Shown: positions 23,464 through 34,500 of the stretch, in pieces
Layout of the letters: every line of letters begins with the position of its first letter
How positions within the stretch are numbered: position 1 is the first letter of the stretch
NCBI RefSeq assembly: GCF_001625305.1
Contig: NW_017803954.1
Location: forward strand, 768,608-832,607
DNA: 64,000 nt
Reading direction: 5' to 3'
Origin: Branchiostoma belcheri
Taxonomy: Eukaryota > Chordata > Leptocardii > Amphioxiformes > Branchiostomatidae
Notes under the pieces: model-generated
The model's database searches: none
What the model was told of the DNA's origin: nothing
What the model saw: only the letters and a program-made list of their open reading frames with translations
Translations under genes and position numbers: made by a program

Positions 23464-24283
23464 CTTGTTTACAAGTGATCGATCACGTGATTTTGGATGA
23501 GAAGTTTGCCAGTTTGTTGCCTACTGACAGGTTTCGGCTGTTGAGCTGCACGGAGTCTGTACACGTCTGCTTATGCCTTATGCAGCTTTACTTGATGATG
23601 TAATGACTGGCTTAGATAACATGATATCTTTGGAATGAGTAAATAGGTTTAGGTTTGAGCAGGAACTTGTTGCATCTTCATGATCTGCAGTTACTATTAA
23701 TTCCGCTAGGTGACAACAAGGAGTGGTTGATGAACCTACCCATCTCATTTTTCAGTGAAAAGTTGAAAAGAAAAACAAAGAAACGAACAAACAAAAACAA
23801 GCAAACAAACAAACGGACGAACGGACAAAAACTGAAAAGCAGACACTGAAAGTTTTGGAATCAGCCCCAAATGAATAAAAGCTACAGCTGGAACCGAATT
23901 CTACGTTAATAACACTCTGAGAATACATCAAAAGAAAAATCTCCATCACTTTTACATGTTTTACCAAGGAGGTTCTTGTATCTATAAACCTCCTCGGTTT
24001 TACTGAGCTCTCTGAAAGGAGCTTGATTTTTTTCCACACAATTTGACGAGACTTTACGAGATTCTGCGAGAGGTGGGTCATCTACTGCCTGTGCATGCTG
24101 GGAAATTTGACGTCATTTTCCGTGGACGGAGAAGTGATTTGCGAAATATCTGCGATATTTGACCACTCAATTCGCGGCTGTGGAGCGTTTTTGTGTGACA
24201 CCATTATTCATGCTTGTGCCCTACGTCGTTAGGGACCGTCTTCACGGTTTTGAGGCGCGTCCAGCGCGATTTCACTTTCTAGG
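23464..24283. promoter_or_regulatory. bidirectional promoter region of QDPR and KCMF1
   Basis: An 820-bp interval between the divergent start codons. A full palindromic CRE, TGACGTCA, lies at 24108-24115, next to a ZNF143-like motif on the minus strand (TTCCCAGCATGC, about 24092-24105). No TATA box is obvious. Expression from a shared housekeeping promoter is inferred from spacing and motifs. Confidence 0.5.
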
Positions 24284-27200
24284 ATGTCCCGACATGAAGG
24301 TAAGACGAAGGGGGTTGGGTGGGCAAGATGGCTGCCATAGTCAGGTGCCTCACTGACTGGCATGCCGACTAACATTTTTTATGCGTCAAAATTGATACAG
24401 TTTGTGTATCCGTCATCTTTTGGCGCTCATAGAGTATCTATTTCAATGAGAAGGGTACGATATGTGTTGTCTGACGTTCAATGTTAGCAGAAGGTACCTG
24501 CGCCATAAGTGTAGGTGGGGCCAAACTAGGTATTCTGTAGCACTGTAACGTTACTCTCGTGGTTAACTTAACTGTATTCCATTTGCAGTAGGATGAATGG
24601 CTTAACTGTCGCTTCAATAAAGTGTATCAGTTGCTTCTTTAGTACGTGGTCTCTAATGACCCTCCATTCTTTAAGGAGAAGAATGGTTGCCGCTTTTTAG
24701 TGTGTCTAGGCTTAAAAATCCTTTGACTCATCTGCACCATACAGTCAATGTCAGATGGTATAACAGTCTTTTCATTGTGGATTTGTCAGGCCTAGATGTG
24801 TTTCATCATATACTGGCATCTCTATGATGCATCTGGTATTTCTATAGATCACTATCAAGATAAAGCACTGGTAGTTAAGTGGTTGGGTTTCAAAAAAATT
24901 AAGTTTACCTACATGTTATAACATCAAATACATTTACTTACTGTGAACAATATGAATTAGCCAGAACTTGGTCATTGAGGTGACAAGAAATTAGATTTGT
25001 TATGTCATGACTGTAAACAGTTAGTTATTTGTAATTCTTGTACAGGATCACAAGGTTGGGATGTTTGAATCATCAAGAGTTCTGAAGGATACTAGTAATT
25101 AGCCAGTGATGTGAACTTTCACTTTCAAACAATTGCACTTGCAGGTGTCAGCTGTGACTCTTGCTTGAAGGGCAACTTCAGAGGCAAGAGATATAAGTGT
25201 CTGATCTGCTACGACTACGATTTATGCGCATCTTGTTACGAGAGTGGTGCCACCACGACAAGGCACACTGCTGACCACCCCATGCAGTGTATTCTGACAA
25301 GATCTGACTTTGGTGAGGATTACATTATGACATACAGGACATGTACACAGTGTAAAATGCAATCTATGGTATCTAGTTTTGCAGGTTATGGCTGTTTGTT
25401 GGAAATAAACTTACCATTTCCACATATCTGACTAAAAACTGATAAATTATCAGTCAGCCTTGAATTTTTTTTATGACAGGAAATTTGCAAGTTTCAAATT
25501 GCAGATAGTACTAGCACATGTGGGTAATGAGCTGCGGTTGCAGTTTGGTAGATTTTAACATGCTTTAAAGTTTCAGATTATTTTTGTTATCCATCTCCAA
25601 CACTGCTTAACACTGATTTGTTTGACTTGCTATTTATATCATAAACCTTGTAACTGGTCCAGCTGAGCCCTAAATATAAGAGCAATGCAAATAAATAGTG
25701 TCATATTTCAACTGTAGAAACTGCATTTGTACACCGTCACTCATCCAAACCATGCTTATTTGCATCCTTGTATTTTAGGAATGAAGTTTTTAGGTTGGGA
25801 TGCTTATATTGCCCAAAGTATTATGTCACAAGACTTTCCATTTACAAATCCTGAATATTTAAGTGACACAAAGTTTTAAAGTTCTGATTGTCTTTCAACT
25901 TTCAAGTGAATATCTTAGACTCCAAACATGACCTCTAATGGAAGAATGCTGAATCTACCAGATTGGAGTCTCTACCCTGACATACCATGTCCATTACATG
26001 TTGATAGATATTTTTGGAATGAAGCCAATAGTTGAAGCAGTGAGTTTCAAAACACCGTAAGCACTGCACTTGGATGCATGTTTGGAACAGTTCCTAAAAT
26101 GACTGAAATGATTAAAATAGTAGCCTATGTACCCAAACAACTATTTTTTTCTCATGTCAATGAGTTTCTAATAAGGGTTTACCAAATTTTGTGATGTTTC
26201 ATGATTCTGAAATCTTGCCCCATTAGAAGTAACCTAGTATAGTCCTAGTATAATGTAATTAGAGGTGAATGATATGCATCATTATAGCTGCACATGTCAA
26301 GTACACTTACTGGGGCATATGTGTATAAGTTTCAACCATGCTTTTATTACCTTTTCAGAGCTGTACTATGGTGGGGAAGGGCTTGCGATAGAGCATCCTC
26401 AGTCCTTCACATGTCCTTTCTGTGGGAAAATGGGGTATACAGAGTCCTCACTACAGGAACATGTCACGTCTGAACACTCTGACACTTCCACAGAAGTGGT
26501 AACAACATTTTGCTGCTTTCCTTTTCTGCAGTTTTCTTTTCATTGACCATAGACCGTGAATGGGTTTAAAGTACATTTGTAGTTTGGTCATCATGACATA
26601 GGCTTTCAGGAAGCAGGTCGCATGGAAAGGCACATACATGTATTTGCATTTCAGAACTTTTCTTGGGTACAAAACTGCATTTTACTTCAAAGAAATGGAA
26701 AATGTTAAAAAGAATTGGAACCTAAAATGTGTTTTTTTTTTTTTTGTATTTGTATTGTAAATGTGTTTGCCGGTTTAAATGTGTGGGTGCTGGTAATAAA
26801 TGCTAACAGGAATACAATAAGCTACATGTAGTCTTCCTGCATTCGTTGCATGAGTAATGTACATGTTTTAATATGCCCCATCTTTGTAAAGGCACATGCC
26901 ACCTTAAACCAATGGACATCAATTTATGAACCCAGACTTTTAAGTACATGTAGATTCAGATTTAACATCTGGGAGAAAAAAAAACTTTAGTTGCTAATTT
27001 TGTCCCTATTCCTGGTAGGTGTGCCCTGTTTGTGCAGCAGTCCCAGGTGGAGATCCAAACCACGTCACAGATGACTTTGCTGCACATCTTACATTAGAGC
27101 ACAGATCGCCAAGAGACCTGATATCCTTTTGCAAACTTCTTGGCAGTGTTACATAGATGAATAGCCACTTTCTGTGTAGTGATGTTGAGTTGAGTTGAAT

Positions 27201-29447
27201 GTAATCATGTGCAAGAACTTGTGATATGTAATAGAAGAGAAAGAGATTGATTTTTCCCAGTTGAATTTGAAACTGTGTATCATCATTATTATGCAGTAAC
27301 TCTGTAAGGCATGTATTACTTGTAATGCAGTCAAGTTTTTATCGATTCTTACACTACTCAAGACTGTTTAGTGACAACCTCTGCATGGCCAACATTCTAA
27401 TCTGGGACACTTGAGACTGGCTTATTTTTAAACTGAAATTTTGGCCACCTTCCCAGCATGGAATAACAACAGCTGTATGTTGTTTTAAGACCAAGTAGTT
27501 GAAAAGTACTTCAATATGTAAGGACATGTAGTTTTTTATAGACGTAAGACACTGTGTACCTTGAACTATATATATATCCTAGTCTTAGGTTCATTTGATC
27601 GACACTTACCTGCAGACAACCCTTGACAGCTAGCTCAGGCCTCAATCCAAACTTTTTCCTTGACTGGCGAGCACGATGACGCTAGTAGTGCGCGGCATGT
27701 TCGCAGGATGTTCCATCCTGGCCGGGGAATGGGGGGAGCCAGGGCTCGCCGGGCCAATATGCACTTCAGCACTGCAGCTGGCCTATCAGCCCAGTCTACC
27801 ACCTCTCCAAGCAGCAGAGAAACCATGGACCCCATAGCTGGTATGGCTAGTATTTACTACATGTACTTTCATTGTGAACTTTTCAGGTCCAGTTTATCTG
27901 AATTTACTGACTTTATAAAGCCATACAACCTGCAGACTTTACATCCAGTGGAAGAAACAACACTTGCCAACTGTCAGGAGGATTGCACTCCCAAAGCACC
28001 ACTTAGTTTGATGATGAATCTGTTTTTGTCCACAGAGCTGCTGTCTCAGCTGTCAGGTGTCCGGCGCACAGCAGGTGCTTCCACCACAGCGGCCACCACG
28101 TCCCAGCTGCAGCAGCTACAGATGCAGCTGCAGCTGGAGCGCCAACAGGCGCAGGCTGCCCGACAGCAGCTGGAGAGGTCCATGCCTCGGCGACAGGCTG
28201 CTCCATCATCCACCAGCACCCCCACTGCTGCAGGCACCCAGCCTTTAGACTCCATCAGTGCAGCTGGGCAGGGAAGTCCACAGTTCCTGTTATCCAGGTT
28301 GGTATGGTGGCTGGTTCACACTCATCCAGCTGACTTGATTTTGGATCTCTCATCTATAGAATTGCAGTGGTGTAATAGCAACACAGCTCAGGATACAACA
28401 GGACTGTGCAGTTGGCACTACTGATAAAAGTTACTGTCCTTTGTGAGTGCATTAATGAATCCATCACAATTGGGAAAAATAACTTCAGTCTAATCTCATA
28501 GGATTCTGATGATTGCCTATCCTGTCATCCTGCTATTATATATGCTATTGTATCTCTCACTTTGATCTCTCAGTATCGTGGTAATGAACATGTTTGATAA
28601 GCTTAAGTAATCAAGAAATGTGTATCTGAGCATTGGCTCTTTGGAATAGCAAGTATTAGTTCTTACAGCTTGTGTTGTTGAATTTCACAGAATATGGGAG
28701 AACCAGTTACCAGAGGGTGAACGTGAGAAGTGGGAGGAGGAAAGAGCAGATAAGAGTAAATTTGTACAGGACTTGTTACTTGCACTCATGTCAGAGGACG
28801 ACTTACCAGTGAAAGAATGGAAGAGTGATGAAGAATCATCCACGTCGTCTGAGGAAGATTTGTCTATGCCGCGCCTAAGGCACTCGGTGAGAGAAGAAGA
28901 GGCAAGCAAAACAAAACGGGACTCAGGACAGCAGAGCGAGGCTGTTGGTGGGGCAAGGCCCAAGAATTCTGTCAAAAATCGCCACCAGAAAAATGATGTA
29001 AATCGCTCTGGGTCCAAGTCTAAAGTAGAATCCTCGACCACTTCCCGAGGGGTAATGTCGTTGAGCCAGAGAGCAGATTCAACCCCAAACACCAGAGCAA
29101 CGTTAACCAATCCCAAGGTGTCATTATCAACCAATCCCAAGGTTGCACCGTCTAATGTCAAAGCTGCCCCTTCAGCCAATCCGAGAGCTGCTGCTCCCTC
29201 TGTTAATGTGAGGGCCCCCTTGTCAGCCAATCCTAAAGCTGCATCCTCGGGCAGCGCTCGAGCTGTACCGACAGCGAATGCAAAGGCAGAGTCCTCAACC
29301 GCTCCTAACTCACCGGCACAGACTGGTGGGACAACAGAATCTTCTATGGGCACCAAGCAAGATAAAGAGCAGGTGTCGGGACAGCGGTATCGTGCTAAGC
29401 TCACAACGAAATTAGAATTGCATGATTTTGTAGACCCTTTCTCATAG
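24284..29447 (+). CDS. KCMF1: E3 ubiquitin-protein ligase KCMF1
   Basis: Seven exons: 24284-24299, 25145-25312, 26359-26498, 27019-27120, 27675-27840, 28036-28297 and 28691-29447, giving 536 residues (human 381). The N-terminus MSRHEGVSCDSCLKGNFRG begins a ZZ-type zinc finger (about 6-50). C2H2-like fingers follow (TCPFCGKMGY with EHVTSEH, then VCPVCAAVPGGDPNHV with HLTLEH). Then come RHVRRMFHPGRG and the diagnostic AELLSQLSGVRR and QLQQLQMQLQLERQQAQAARQQLE coiled coil. KCMF1 works with UBR4 in the N-degron and autophagy pathways. The last exon encodes WENQLPEGEREKWEEERADKS, matching the human region, then a long Ser/Ala/Pro tail with degenerate ANPKA-type repeats absent from human. Intron 4 has AT-AC ends of the minor (U12) class. 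The first coding exon is only 16 nt. Confidence 0.94.
27121..27674 (+). other. U12-type AT-AC intron of KCMF1
   Basis: The intron starts ATATCCTTTT, the canonical U12 donor, and ends AC at 27673-27674. TTCCTTGAC at 27656-27664 matches the U12 branch-site consensus (TTCCTTRAC), with the branch A about 11 nt before the exon. Splicing here joins PRDL to DDASSARHVRRM in phase 0, matching the human protein; no GT-AG alternative preserves that join. Confidence 0.9.
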
Positions 29448-30771
29448 TAGCACATTAAATACCAGTCATGCCTTCTCTATATTACAGTTTTTTTGGTCAA
29501 TGGGTATATGGATGTCTTATAATAAGATATTTTCTGATCTCTTCCATTGCGCTTACTGCTGATGATAAGGCTGAAGGGCAATGGAGTTCCCAAATGCCTT
29601 GCTCAAGATTGCATACCCCAGCAACAAGGATTTCCATGCCCAAAATGTATGCATGCAACTTAATTAATCCATTTTCATTAGTGGAACAGGTTGGGTTTTT
29701 TGTAGAGGATTTATTCGGCTTGTCTGAACACATCTTTTGATCTAGAGGTGTTGGATGTGTTAACTGTTGGACAAGTTTCAAGTTGAAAAGGGTGTTTTAT
29801 TTGAGAGGTCTGTTCACTCAAATCAGTGCCCAGAATAAAAGGGACAGTAAATAACACAATGTTGTTGCTATAAAACATGTACAGTAATAAATGAGAAATG
29901 CTATGGAGAAAGTGTGAAAATGTGTCTTTGTGTTTCTGGTATTAACTTATTTCCCATTTAAGCATGTCACATGATTTTATGAAACATTGGTGACAAGTCT
30001 GTGCCAAAGTTTAGATGCCATGGGTCTAGCATCCAGGCTAAAGTTTAGAACCAAGACTATTATTACCTTGCCAGAAGATTATGTTTTCACTTTAGTAATG
30101 CTGGAGTGACTTTGGATGTAAGTGGCATAACTGCTAAAGCCATGGATGGATGTTCTTGATTTTTGGTGGGCAAGTTACTACTAGGGAGAGGAAGGTCAAG
30201 TCTGAGAATTTTAGGCAATTTGCAGGAACACTGCATTGAATTTTATTTTCATTATTCTTAAATCATGATACAGAATCCTGCAACAGTACACTCCATTACA
30301 CTGCACAAATCTATTGTACTTCTAACACTCAGATACTGCAATGCACATATGAATGGGGCTTGAATATATTTTACTGCAGCCCCACCACCCGCAACAATGG
30401 TATGTTCCATTAGAAGACTGGACACACCCAAACTACTACTAGTAGCTTGTATGGAACAAACCACCTCCAAGGGTGGTGAACATGCCCTGGTACATCTGGC
30501 CTTGTTTCTGCATGTTTATTGCTCACATTTGGAAAGACTATTGGTATGTGTCCTCTTAACAGTCCTGTTTTGAGTAACTGTAGTCAGATATGTCTCGTTC
30601 ATTTCAAGAGTTGAATCAACTTAGTTAAAAGATCTGCCTCTTACCAACAACAGCAAAAAAATGATGAGGACAATACAATGTTAATTTATCAACACCAGAC
30701 ATAAGAATCATTTCACAAGTCATTGCAACAGAAAGCCGTTTCATAAACAAGTGCTTTCATAAAAAGCTGTC

Positions 30772-31057
30772 GGTTTGCCGCCGTTGTGTTTTTGCACAAC
30801 AAAATCGTATGCAAAAAAAAATGTTTTTTTCTTCTTTGAATAAAGTGATGATAAGGCCTTTGATTCAAATCTAGCTATGCTCTACTATATACACATGTAC
30901 ATTGGGATTGTCACTATTGGCATGTAGATAGTTTAGGAAAAGATAACCAGAATTGATGCTCATTGGGAGCTAGTTCACGTCATTTTTAAGTGGCCACAGC
31001 AAGTAAATCTTATGGATGACATCCGCGCGCACTAATTTTCGCCTAAGGCGGCAAACC
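30772..31057. repeat. possible decayed MITE with 11-bp inverted ends
   Basis: Perfect 11-bp inverted repeats close a 286-bp segment. Near its right end is GGCCACAGCAAGTAAATCTTATGGA (30992-31016), found with one change at 9403-9426. No target duplication was confirmed. Confidence 0.4.
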
Positions 31058-31449
31058 TAAAAATACTATTACACATAAATTTGTTACCCTCATCAAGTCA
31101 GTGATTACCCTTATTTACTTGAGTCTACTTAACACTAAGGATTCCTTCTTGCTGCTGCCAGAAGGAAAGTGTTAAAGTAATGTAAATGCAAGAGCACCAC
31201 ATGCCCATTGATTCTATTCACATGCACAATCAAAACATGACATACAACTTAGAGCAAGCCATGAACTAATATATCATTGCCACAAATCTGACAATGTTTG
31301 CTGCTGCCTTATGTTGCAGTCAACTATCCCACCATTTGGGTCGACCACCACTTCACAGATGTCTATGTACAAAATGTATGTCTGGTGCCAAGACTTTCAT
31401 AGAAAATGAACTTGACAGGAAGATTGATAGTTATATTATGCTGTCCTAC

Positions 31450-31554
31450 AGTGAATCCTGTACATAAAGGACCACCTGACCAATGTGACACAAACAGTAA
31501 GAATCCTGTCTTACTCTACATAGTGACCACCTGTCCACATAGACCATATTTTAT
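31450..31554 (+). repeat. dispersed repeat family 2, copy c
   Basis: Blocks AAGGACCACCTGACCAATG, GAATCCTGTC and TAGTGACCACCTGTCCA match the other copies. Its end abuts the PGM3 stop codon, so it would form the start of the PGM3 3' UTR. Confidence 0.55.
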
Positions 31555-34500
31555 CTAAGAAGTGCTGGGAGGCTGTGGTTGGTCCCCGACTCCCCCTGCC
31601 AGCTGGTACACCTGCACACTGACCTCATGAGCAAGCACGTCTGCATTAGCCTGCAGATAAACAAATGGCAGGAAAAGTTAAAGTATTGAAATACCTCTCT
31701 CTTTATAAATTTTCAAAATTACGATTAACCTCTAGCATGCTGAAGTGGCCAAATGAAATAGCCAATTCTTTATTAGTTATTATCATATAGCCGGGTGACG
31801 TTGACCAATCAGAAGGCTCCATTCCAGATTCCTTATGACGCCGTAATGTCACAAATAGAGTCAAACCAGGTATTTATTCATCCCAATCCATACATTAAAC
31901 AACCCAATAATCACCCGCATATGACCTTGGGTGACCCATATAGAACAAAATTCTGTTCTAAAAAATCCAAAAATAACTTGAGTTGTGTTCCAATGACCAT
32001 GTCATACCTGAGTATCTGCCTCTGCAAACACCCTGACTACGTCTTCTGTTCCTGAAGGCCTGAGGAAATAAATTGCAATGTGCCATGAAAAGCTGTTAAA
32101 TTAGCAACCCAAGGAACAAAAAAATGGGCTGAAAATGCAGCACAAAAAATTATTTCTCCAATCTACATGGTCAATAGTCTATCAGATCAAGGAGGTAAAC
32201 TCCATGATCAGATCAACACTGTTCTGGGACATTAATCAGTGGTGTTGGATGTGCAAAATGGTGTGAGCAGCTAATGATGAAGGTGCCTGTGGGGATGTAA
32301 TCAACAATTGTTGAACATAGACTACCAAATACATGTACAGAAATAACCTACCTGACAAATGACCTTCCCTGCTGGTATTTAGCGACAAGTTTGTTGATGG
32401 CCTCCTGGAGACCAGCTGGTGCCGTGGCACAGCGCTCAGCATCAGTCGTCTGGACAGCTGTCCTGTCCTTCACCTGTACAAATATGGTGTGACAGAAAGT
32501 GACAAAGTCCAATCTACAGTAATAGATGGCAAATTAGCCTTTAGAACAGTAAGCATCAAGAGGAAATAGACTGCACCCTTAGTGAAAGAAGTGAATGCGT
32601 AACCTTAGTAAGTTAGTTACTAACCTTGATCTTGAGCAGCCTGGATGGGAGGTCCCTGTACTGCATGTTCCAGTCGTCTGCGGCCCAGTCTCGGGTGGAC
32701 AGGATGGTCTCCACCACTAGAAAGTCTGAGATGGCGTCCCCAACAGTCTGGGGGGTCCACAGCAATGTTGTTAGATTATGTTCATTTTGGTTGCCATGAA
32801 TAATCCAAATCATGTTTATATCAATTAAGGATAATAAAATTAAACTGCCAAAGCTTCTGGTACATTATTTTCCAGGACTGTAAACACAACAGTAAATTTC
32901 CTAGGCCTTACTTACCTGGTTGATCAGGTCCATCATGAGGGTCAGCCTTGTTGCAGCTTCTCTCCTACTGCACTCAAGACTGGGCAGGCATGACCAATAA
33001 GATGTTTTAGTGTGGAGCACAAAAAGGTTACATTGGACTACATACTACATATACAAGCATCCTCCATTGTAAATTGTATCTACTGACTACAACGTGGGAA
33101 AGGGTTTGTGATACCTGTCATCCTGGCTGGCAGCCTTGATCTTTTGCTCTGCTTGGTCACTGAAAAGTACCTGGAAAAGTGTGTGATAATTGATCTATGT
33201 AGTAAAACTAAAGCCACAAGTCTGCATAGCATTTACCTTGGTTGGGCGGCGAGTCATCACATTGGTTTAAAAAAATGTGCACAACATGTGGTAAGAAAAA
33301 GCACTGCCTTACCGTTCCATGTCCATTGGCTTCAAAGTACACCCCAACATCAAACTCCAAAGCCTTGTGGTGTAAGTGTTTCACTCCAGTCTTTGCACAG
33401 GACACAGGCACTTTCTGGGGGAAGGCAAAACGTGCTAAACTTGAACAAACTTCCTTAACGTTGGTTGTGTCAACAAAAGAAACTTAACAAAAAGAAAACA
33501 TGTAAATGTAAAGTTTATTTCAAAAGGGCACAGCTTTTCAGCACCAAGGACAGTGACTCAGATGGTGACTTGGATACCTTATTACAATAAAGTTCACCTT
33601 TAAAAATCAAGGGCTCTGAAGTACAATAGACTTGAGCAATAAGGCTAAATATAAGTGACGTTACTTGAATTTTTGCTTCTTGCATACCATAACATCCTCC
33701 AGGTAGCGTGTTGAGGAGCCGTTAGCATACGCTGTCTGCACCACGCCAATGTTGAGCTGAAGGCCTGAGGCTGACACAAGCTCGCCCAGGTAACCAGCAA
33801 TCTGGAGCATTTGTGTGAGAATGTCACATATATTTCTCTATCAAAAGGTTTTTCTCTGACAATGGATGTTCACCATAACATAGTGCAATTACACAGTTTG
33901 TTTCATTTGCAATTGTAAGTGACTTGTACATGTATGTCGAGTGTTACTTGATTTTGAGAAGGCAGATGTTCAAGCTTTCATTGTTACCGTATGTTATCTT
34001 ACTACAAGATGGCTTCAAGGTCAAAGATGATTGCTGTTTTTGCACACCTTTAAGTAACTGATAACTAGAATAGCTCACCAATGTTGAAATCTTGTCTCCA
34101 TCCAAGAGATTGAAAACTCCATCTGGAACAGAGTACAGGACAATGACTCCAATTTCTAACTTATTGATGTCTTAGACTACATAAAGGACCATGTTTTCTG
34201 CATTGTTAGAACAGATCAATCAGAGAAAACCATGAGTACCTTTGTTTAGGTAGAAGAACACAACTCTGTCTGCATCACCATCAAAGGACACACACCTCTG
34301 GCCTGGCTGAATATCCATACCTGCAGCCTACAGAAACACTCTTGATTTTTGAACTACAGCAAGTCAGTCATGAAGAAAAGATCAGGAAAATGGAAGGAAC
34401 AAATTAAAATTTGATTCTGTGTTTTGACAGTACCTGCTGGTGGCATTTGCTGTACCTTCACGAAGTCTGCTCCACACTGCAAATAAAGGTATCAGAACCA

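Larger units (their letters stand above)
29448..31554. other. intergenic, convergent 3' ends of KCMF1 and PGM3
   Basis: 3' flanks plus repeats. An 11-bp inverted pair GGTTTGCCGCC lies at 30772-30782 and 31047-31057, enclosing a block GGCCACAGCAAGTAAAT that recurs at 9403. A family 2 repeat copy runs to the PGM3 stop. No gene was recognised. Confidence 0.55.

Noticed and set aside
28003..28255. Minus-strand frames rich in Ala/Ser opposite KCMF1
   Set aside because: They mirror the Gln/Leu-rich coiled coil of KCMF1 exon 6; no domain or splice support.
28685..29455. 256-residue minus-strand frame opposite KCMF1 exon 7
   Set aside because: Antisense shadow of the real last exon, low complexity, no homology recognised.
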